Positions 56,830 through 64,000 of a DNA stretch of 64,000 bases are shown piece by piece. Source of the stretch: Eulemur rufifrons (Eukaryota > Chordata > Mammalia > Primates > Lemuridae); the NCBI RefSeq assembly GCF_041146395.1, contig NC_090989.1, positions 219,512,843 to 219,576,842 of the forward strand, in the 5' to 3' direction. The position numbers and the translations under genes were made by a program. Position 1 is the stretch's first letter, and the number at the start of each line of letters is the position of its first letter. The notes beneath the pieces are model-generated. The model ran no database searches. It was not told the DNA's origin and saw only the letters and a program-made list of their open reading frames with translations.

Positions 56830-57000
56830 TTTCTTTTCTGTCCCATTTATCTTTTGAACTTTTTCATTGCTAGTACTACAGTATCTTAACTTCTAAAGTT
56901 TTGTAATAAATTTTGATATCTGATAGAGCAATCTCATCATCTTCTTCTTCAAGTCTCTCTGGACCAAGGCACTGATAATTTTCCATTGGGAAACCGCTAG
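56830..57000 (-). mobile_element. Possible old L1 fragment
   Basis: CTACAGTATCTTAACTTCTA and GTTTTGTAATAAATTTTGAT with TGATAGAGCAATCTCATCAT resemble antisense L1 ORF2. Weak match. Confidence 0.4.
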
Positions 57001-57195
57001 TCCCATTTTGGCATGGTAACTTGTGGAAGAGTCCTGTGTGGCTTTATAGTCATTAGGAAGTAATAGATGACAGCGTTACAAAAGGGCCTAAACTCCAAGA
57101 CGATGTATTTGTTTTACAATGGCTATTAATTTTCCTTTGAATCATCTGTTGTTGAATACTTATAATTCCAGCTTTAAAAAAAAGCTAAGTTCAAT

Positions 57196-57237
57196 CTGTC
57201 TATCTATATACATATATATATGTATATATATATGTAC
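57196..57237. repeat. TATC/TA microsatellite
   Basis: CTATCTATATACATATATAT followed by GTATATATATATGTA. Confidence 0.85.
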
Positions 57238-57939
57238 CTGAGTTAATCATTCCATGTTAAGTTTTCCCACCTACTTAGGTTTATCTCAAGGATTTTAAGT
57301 AATTCAATCAAGCAAGAATCTGGGGAAAATGTATTGCTGTAATATTAATAATATTTGCATTTTGATAATAAGTGATAAGTAGGTCCATTCCAAGTTCAAT
57401 AAATGGAAAGAATTAAAAACATTAAACGGAAAATTCTAATTAAAGATTTGTTAAACATAGAGTATTGTAGTAAGTTCTGAGGTAAAAGATATTAATCCTG
57501 TTTGCAAGGATCTATTAATAAACGTCTAGCTGGGAAAATTGACTTTTCTTTATATAAAAATTTCAACAACCACTCAAAGCTGAATATAGTAAATGTTAAG
57601 CGAATAGGACAGCTGTCTGGGGGAAATGGTGACTACCAAGAGATGGGGTCATTGGGAGAGGTTTCCTTGAAGTCTTAAAATACAGAGTATCATTCACATA
57701 GAGAGAAGGCACCAACAGATATTCCAGAGATGAGAATCATAATTAGCCAAGATAAGGAGGCTAGAATGTGCACAGTGGATTTTCTGACTGTAAATTTGAA
57801 TTATAAGTGAATCTTTTATAAAATATGTAAAATTATATGTACAGAAATCTCTGCTGTATTATCCTTATGGCATTATAGGGTCTTTCTGTGGGCCTGAGAA
57901 CTGGCTCAGGTTTTTAAATTGGGTAAAGAAGTGAGATTC

Positions 57940-59510
57940 CTTGGGCATTGATGACATGAGGCTTCTGCCCATCCAACTTCAATCATTTTTGATTATCTAT
58001 ATCAAGCCATGCTCTTTTTGTCTGTCCATGTATTTTTCCTTTAGAAACACCTTGGTATATCAGCTGTCACCATACATCCCAAATGGTTGCGTGTACTGCC
58101 ACGTGACCTCTGCTATTCAGGAATCCTGTCATTCCCACTGACAACACGGAGCCCAGGTCTCTAACAATATTGTCCAAGATCAACCCTGGTCCAGTCACCA
58201 CTGAGCTTCTCAAAAATGCCAGTCTCTTCTTCACTAGCACATTCCTCACCGGCTTTGTGATGAGAGTGTTCTCCAGCCCTTCCCATGAGCAGCTGGTAGG
58301 CTCTCTGGTGTTATACAATAGAATCATTCTAGCATGCTCACTTCTCTGAGCCTGTTGATCCCATCCTCAAAACTCTGCTAAGGCAGTTCTGTCATTTCTG
58401 CTTAATTTAATGTGAGCCTTTCTTCCTCTCCATGAGCTTTCAGCAACCATACAAGTAGTGTATTAGGACCATTTCCAGGTGTTCTTGCCAGGGAGTTTTC
58501 AGTCATGGAGGAATGTGCCCTTGTGGACAAATGCTCCTTTGTGGAGCTTATCTTCCCCCACACCCAAACCCCTCCCCAGTCCAAACTTATCAAGATCTGC
58601 TCCCTGGCATGCTCTCCCGATTCCTTTTGCTATAAATTAATCGTGTCTTGAAGTTCTTTTGGTGAGTAATTCCTTTTTTCATTCCCTGGTTGGACCATGC
58701 TGAGACTTTACCCTAGTTACAGAACTAGAAGACAGAAAAAAAAAAAAAACGGGGTCAGATCTTGAGGAGGACAAATATCATCTTCTAAGGCATCCATCTC
58801 AGTTGAGGTTTTGGTATGGTCTTCAGGTAAGAGAAGGCTGATATCTTCCAGCAAAACAAAGTAGGCCACTCCTGCAAGTCCAGGGGTTCAAAGAAATCCA
58901 GGGGTCCCACAATCTTGTGCACATTCACCCATCATTTCCTATTCAGTGTCTTAGCACCCCACACTTTCCATATGAGGGTCCTGATTTAGCACAAAAGACT
59001 TGCCAAGGCTGTGAATTTGGCCTTTGTTACAGTTCTACCACTTTTACAATAACATTCATCATCCGATCTTAGGTTCAATCTGTCTTCTAGCTGGAGAAGT
59101 TATAGGTTTCTTTAAATGCTGCCCTGGTGGCCTTCTAACTTTCACACCATGCCCTGGCATGGTAATCGACAAATTGAAGTTTATCCATTTTCCTCTTGAG
59201 CCCAACAATGGTACTTAGCCACAATCAACCAACTTACCTGTCCTCATGATTACTGATCCTCCCATATCTCTGAAATGCTTCCACAAGTCAGTGCATCTCC
59301 TTTCACCTGTATTCCACCCCAACTCAACACTGGTGAAAGTTATAGCAATTATAGTGCTAGAGTTTTCAGGAAGTTTTTAACAGTTTACTTACCACCAGAG
59401 GTGGGATCTAATTGCTTTCCCATTGGCAAGTGATCTAACTGCAGAATCCCATCTCAAGAGTGTACTTTCTAGGACCACTTATAAAATTACATATTTTCAG
59501 TTGTGTTTCT
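57940..59510. other. Unassigned GC-balanced block, possibly a decayed retroelement interior
   Basis: Markedly less AT-rich than neighbours (for example 58130-58620 and 58860-59340), with many short open frames on both strands, none recognisable. It abuts an MLT1-type LTR (59511-59998). A MaLR-type internal region is one guess; I could not identify it from sequence. Confidence 0.3.
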
Positions 59511-59998
59511 TTATTACTTTTCTAGGGCTGCTACAAAAAGTATCACAAACTTGATGGCATAAAACGACAGTTATTTAGTCTTTCACACTACCAGAGGCTA
59601 AAAGTCCCAGATCAAGGTGTTGGCAGAGTTGGTTCCCTCTGGGTGTTCTGAAGGAAAATGTGTCCTATGCCTCTCTCTGCTTTTGGCGGTTTGCTGGCAA
59701 TCTTTCACATTAGATGCATCACACCAATCTCTGCTTCTGTCTTCCCATGGCACTCTCCCTTTCATGTTCCTGTAGTCACAAGACACTTTCTCTGTGTGTC
59801 TCTGTACATGTCCAAATTTCCCTCTTCTTATAAGGATACCAGGCATAATGGATTTGGGGCCTACTCTACTGTATAATAGAATAGCATGATCTTATCTTAC
59901 CTTGATTACATCTATAATGATCTTATTTCCAAATAAGGTCACATTTACAGGTTAAGACTTTAACATGTCTTTTTGAAAGATACAATTCAATTCATAAG
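59511..59998 (-). mobile_element. MaLR LTR, MLT1-like
   Basis: Antisense MLT1: TTCTAGGGCTGCTACAAAAA, CACAAACTTGATGGCATAAA, TTTCCCTCTTCTTATAAGGA, TTTCCAAATAAGGTCACATT and ATACAATTCAATTCATAAGT in the correct order. Confidence 0.85.
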
Positions 59999-60169
59999 TA
60001 TCCCAAAGACAAATAAAGACAAATCTTGTGATGACCATTTGTGTATAAGTGATTAATTAGAATATATTCCCAAGAAAATACAGGAGAGCAGAGAAATGGG
60101 AATGGCAACAGAAGACAAACAATCAAAGGTACGTTATCAAGTAATTTCCAACTGAGGATAACCTTTCTT

Positions 60170-60336
60170 CAATCCAGCTATGACAAGAAGAGAGGCCTCA
60201 TAAGAAACCAAACCTGCTGACACCTTGATCTTGGACTTTCGGCCTCCAGAACTGTGAGAAAATAAACTTTTTTGTTTGTGTTTAAGCCACCCAGTCTGTG
60301 TTACTTTGTTATAGCAGCCCTACCAAACTAATACAG
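60170..60336 (+). mobile_element. MaLR LTR 3' part, MLT1-like
   Basis: GAGGCCTCATAAGAAACCAA, CTGACACCTTGATCTTGGAC, CCTCCAGAACTGTGAGAAAA and GTTATAGCAGCCCTACCAAA, ending in CTAATACAG. It points the opposite way to the LTR at 59511-59998. Confidence 0.85.
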
Positions 60337-61224
60337 TAGCCACTGACAAACATACAGGTGCTGGCTCATGGGAACAAGAGCACACTGGTGTCAGGAGTGC
60401 ATGGAGTGGAAAAGGAGTCTGAGGGGATGTGGGAAAAACACCCATGGTGTCTGTTCTGCTCCCTTATTCCCAGGGAACTATTTCACATCATGTGCTTCTT
60501 GTCCCCACAATGTTAACTTTTGCCTCATTTAAACATCCTAGTTTTCAGAAAGGACATGCTAAGGATTCTACTGGAACCTGAAGGTGTGATTCATACTTTG
60601 TCAATGTGGGTTCTGAAAAATTTAGACAGGATTGTTTTTCTATAATGGAGGTAGAATCAAGTATGTCTGGACCTTGGGAGATTCATTCAGGTGCATCTTG
60701 ATGTTTCCATACCTCATAATAATAGTGAATGATTAAATGCAGCAACTATGTTGGGATGAGAGCAAGGTTCCAAGAGCACAAGCCTTTTAAGGTTGAAGAA
60801 ATGGGTCAATCAATCCCCAGAGTGATCAATCTAGAGCAGGTACAACATTAACTAAGGGTGAGGGAAGTCTAGAATAACTATGGAAAGAGGAAGAAGAAAC
60901 TAGTTGATTGGTTATTATTGGAGATTCTACTTAATTTAGTATATATTAAATTCTGTTTTCTTGTCTGCACACACAAGGGATTTATATCACAATCTTAAAA
61001 AATAAAATTCTTAGCCAAGTATGAGGAATTTTTCATAGGTGGGAAAGTGCATTAAACAATCACATGAGTGGCAGAACTCTTGACTAATGACAAGACCCAT
61101 CTATTTGGTTAAATCTAATTTTCATGTGCTTTTATATTTCCAGATATAATTGGTATAGTATTCCATAGAATGACATTATATCATATAATAAAATATTAAA
61201 GTTAATCATACTTACAAATGGATT
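60337..61224. other. Intergenic DNA, nothing recognised
   Basis: No named repeat or exon visible. Confidence 0.5.
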
Positions 61225-61664
61225 TTTTCAATAAAAGTTACACCTAGTGTGCCTCCTTCCTCCCCTTCCACCTCCTCTACCTCTTCCACCTCTGCCACCA
61301 CTGAAACAGCAAGACCAATTCCTCTTCCTCCTCCTCCTCAGCCTACTGAATATGACAATGATGAGGATGAAGACCTTTATGATGATCCACTTCTACTTAA
61401 CAAATAATAAATATATTTTATCTTCCTTACGATTTTCTTAATAACATTTTCTTTTCTCTAGCTTACTTTATTGTAAGGATACAACATATAATACATATAA
61501 CATACAAAATATGTGTTAATCAACTGTTTATTTTATAAGTAAGACTTCCAGTCAATAGTTGGCTATTAGTAGTTAAGTTTGGAAGAAGTCAAACATTATA
61601 CTCATATTTTTGACTGAGCGGGGGATGGTATCCCATATCCTCACATTGTCCAAGGGTCAATTGT
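61225..61664 (+). mobile_element. Tigger1-like (pogo/Tc1-mariner) DNA transposon, 3' part
   Basis: CTCCTCAGCCTACTGAATAT, GATGAGGATGAAGACCTTTA, TCCTTACGATTTTCTTAATA, CTAGCTTACTTTATTGTAAG and CATTGTCCAAGGGTCAATTG match the remembered 3' end of Tigger1. The pyrimidine-rich CCTCCT run at its left is the transposase acidic tail region. Only the C-terminal end is present. Confidence 0.85.
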
Positions 61665-61880
61665 ACCTGCCTTCATCAAGGTGATATTTTCATCAGTATA
61701 ATCTACATAAATAAATAAAAGATACATAAATAAGTAAATAATGATCTTAAAATTCTAAATCTTCTACTTCCTGTGCAACTTGAGAAGCTATTTAACCTAC
61801 TAAACTTCACAATATTTTTTGACGGTAAAATGGGGATGATAAAATTGCTCACACATGGGCATAGACATATGAACATACAG

Positions 61881-62264
61881 TCTTAGTCTGTTTTATGCTG
61901 CTATAACAGAATACCACAAGCTGGGTAATTTATAATGAACAGAAATGCGTTTGGCTCATGGTTTTGGAGGCTGGAAAGCCTGAGAGCATGGTGCCAGCAT
62001 CTGGCCAGGGCTTTCATGCTGCATCATCCCATGGCAAAAGACAGAAGGCAAGAAGAGAGTGCAAAAGCACACAAGAGAGGGCTGAACTCACTTATAACAA
62101 CACACTCTTGCAAGACAAAATTACTTCTGTAAAAATGACAATAATTCATTCATAAGGGTAGAACCCTCATGGCCTAATCACCTCTGAACCATCTCACCTC
62201 TGAATACCATTACAAAGGCAATACAATTTCAACATTGAGTTTTGGAGGGGCATTTCAACCATAG
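61881..62264 (-). mobile_element. MaLR LTR, MST-like
   Basis: Antisense LTR: TCTTAGTCTGTTTTATGCTG, GCTGGGTAATTTATAATGAA, TTTTGGAGGCTGGAAAGCCT, AACCCTCATGGCCTAATCAC and TTTCAACATTGAGTTTTGGA. Same general family as the three plus-strand copies. Confidence 0.8.
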
Positions 62265-62320
62265 ATACATACACATACATATATACACACACACCTATAT
62301 ATATACATGTATATATATAT
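62265..62320. repeat. Compound TA/CA microsatellite
   Basis: ACATACACATACATATATAC, ACACACACCTATATATATAC and TGTATATATATAT immediately beside the MST-like LTR. Confidence 0.85.
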
Positions 62321-62929
62321 TAGACATATTTTCTTTCTTGAGATAAATATTAGCTTTCAATAAAAGGGATTTATAAATCACAATTAGACTGGGCAAGTAG
62401 GCACATAGACAAAAACCAAATTTATAAAACTAAACATATACTTCATTCAGAGTTTTTGCTATAAATTACCTTTGTTGACATAACAAAATAGAAAGAAAAT
62501 TGTAAGTTTCTGTTCTTTATCATAAGTTATAGGTTCTTTCGCTACCTTTTCTGACATCCAGTGTAATAATAAAAACTCTCTGATATACAACATCATTTCA
62601 CTGAAGAGATCATCATTTTGTATTAACTCCAAAACTTAGAAATTATTGTTTGTTTTTTAAAAGTATTTAAATCATCATATTGTATGAAACGATGTTAGTT
62701 GATCAAGTTTGTCTTTTATTCATGACTTAGCTTGTGATGAAACTCAGAGTTTTTTTTTTCCTTTTCCTTTATTTGATCTTCCAACCAATCTGAAAGCCTC
62801 TTACAGGAAAGAAAGCAGTTCATTCTCACAGTACCATCTCATCTCATGCCAGTATTAAAGGGAGGCTTTCTCTGTTTTCTGACTCTAAATACAATGCAAA
62901 GTTTTATTTCTTCCATATTACCTCCTAAT

Positions 62930-63010
62930 CTTGTTGTGAAGTTAAAATGAGATAATCCATGCGGAACACCTTGCATAGTCCCCAACATATAGTAAGTGCT
63001 CACTGGGCTT
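62930..63010 (+). repeat. MIR-like tail
   Basis: TTGTTGTGAAGTTAAAATGA, GATAATCCATGCGGAACACC and CATATAGTAAGTGCTCACTG follow the usual MIR 3' pattern. Confidence 0.65.
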
Positions 63011-63299
63011 ACCACAATTTAGAATCCTACTAATTTTGCCATGTTATATTTGCAATAGTCTTCGAATAGATTTCCCTTTGTCTAATATAACTTTCCCCCT
63101 CTTCCATACATATTAAGTGTTGTCACTTGATTAAATGTCCTGATGAATAATTCTGAATCACTCAGGGTTTTGATCAAACACCTTTAATGAGTTCACACCT
63201 TAATCATTCTAGACCACCACTGTCTAGATACACTTTTCCTTTCTAATTTTAGTTGCTTCTGTTGGGCTGTATGATAAGCCCTATATTCCAATTAAAACA

Positions 63300-63650
63300 A
63301 CTTATTTGTTGTTCTTTTAAATGTCTCAACGTATCCACCTTACCTGAAGTACCCCACTCACTGCTTCACCCCCAGCAGGCACGTGGTTACACGCCCCATC
63401 CTTAAAACATCTCCTGGTAATCCTCTCAGCTGAAAGGATTTTTTTCTCCCTCCTCTTATCTTTATCTGTCTCATAGTCCTTTCTATGAAAATGGACTTTC
63501 TACCTTCTAGTTTCTAGTATTTTATTTGTGTACATAGCTTATCTCTTCCAGTAGAGTATATGTCCTTGAGGGAAGTATTTGCATGTAGTTCATATTTTTA
63601 TTCCCAAAGTATCCACACTGAATCAGTATTTGTTGACTAAATAAATGAAT
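63300..63650 (+). repeat. L2 LINE 3' end
   Basis: TCTTCCAGTAGAGTATATGT, TCCTTGAGGGAAGTATTTGC, CACACTGAATCAGTATTTGT and TTGACTAAATAAATGAATTA are the classical L2 terminus. Confidence 0.75.
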
Positions 63651-64000
63651 TACCTTTTCAAATCATTCAGAACAAGAAAGTGAGAGGGTTAAACATTAAA
63701 GATGGATAATATTTTACTACAAGGCTGGTTTTATAACCAGGTAGGTGCTGACTTAATTTTTGATATGACTTCTGGAGAGCAAGGAATAGTAACCCTGTTC
63801 TAAAATATCTCCCAACCCCTTGTATTCTACCAGTAGAAAGCCAGTAGAGGTTGATATTCCTAGTCTTCCTGATGATGGCTTTGTCACATTAGGTTCAAAA
63901 GACATACACTTGCTAAACAAATTTGTTTGCTATACTATAGAACACGGAAGAGATAAAAAAGTAAAATGACACTGAAAATAGATGCAGAATTATGCAGAAG

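Noticed and set aside
61247..61441. Proline/leucine-rich small open frame
   Set aside because: The pyrimidine-rich stretch belongs to the Tigger1-like fragment and is not read in the transposase frame.

Overview
This is a window of primate nuclear genome. The repeat content points to a strepsirrhine (a lemur or close relative): the Alu at 3296-3643 carries the internal partial duplication I associate with lemur Alus, and the L1 3' ends at 41117-41495 and 52580-55035 are of a kind I recall from strepsirrhine genomes. This assignment rests on remembered repeat consensus sequences, not on a database search.

The window holds one recognisable protein-coding gene, annexin A1 (ANXA1), complete on the minus strand from about 29570 (transcription start) to about 11522 (polyadenylation). 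It has a non-coding first exon and 12 coding exons (start codon 23614-23612, stop codon 11831-11829). Every coding junction follows GT-AG, and the joined exons encode 346 residues, the same length I recall for human ANXA1. The N-terminal regulatory peptide, four annexin repeats, type II calcium-binding loops and four cysteines (263, 270, 324, 343) are all present. A TATA box (29591-29597) and an inverted CCAAT box (29639-29643) sit at standard distances upstream.

Layout: 1-11521 is downstream intergenic DNA holding MaLR LTRs, Alus, L2/MIR remnants and a pair of L1 fragments in opposite orientation. 11522-29570 is ANXA1; its introns hold an Alu, two MST-like LTRs that bracket exon 7, MER5-like DNA-transposon remnants, a recent 55-bp tandem duplication and several microsatellites. 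29571-64000 is upstream intergenic DNA: an Alu, old L1 fragments, a nearly full-length but decayed L1 (about 41988-47690, itself split by an Alu), a 5'-truncated strepsirrhine-type L1 (52580-55035), MLT1/MST LTRs and a Tigger1-like fragment (61225-61664).

I see no tRNA, rRNA, CRISPR array or other intact gene, and no new multi-gene system. The most interesting unexplained signals are a 24-bp exact non-simple repeat shared by ANXA1 intron 1 (25111-25134) and its proximal upstream flank (29848-29871), a long hairpin-forming inverted repeat at 33230-33271, and a 28-A tract at 5202-5229 with no recognised SINE or LINE in front of it.
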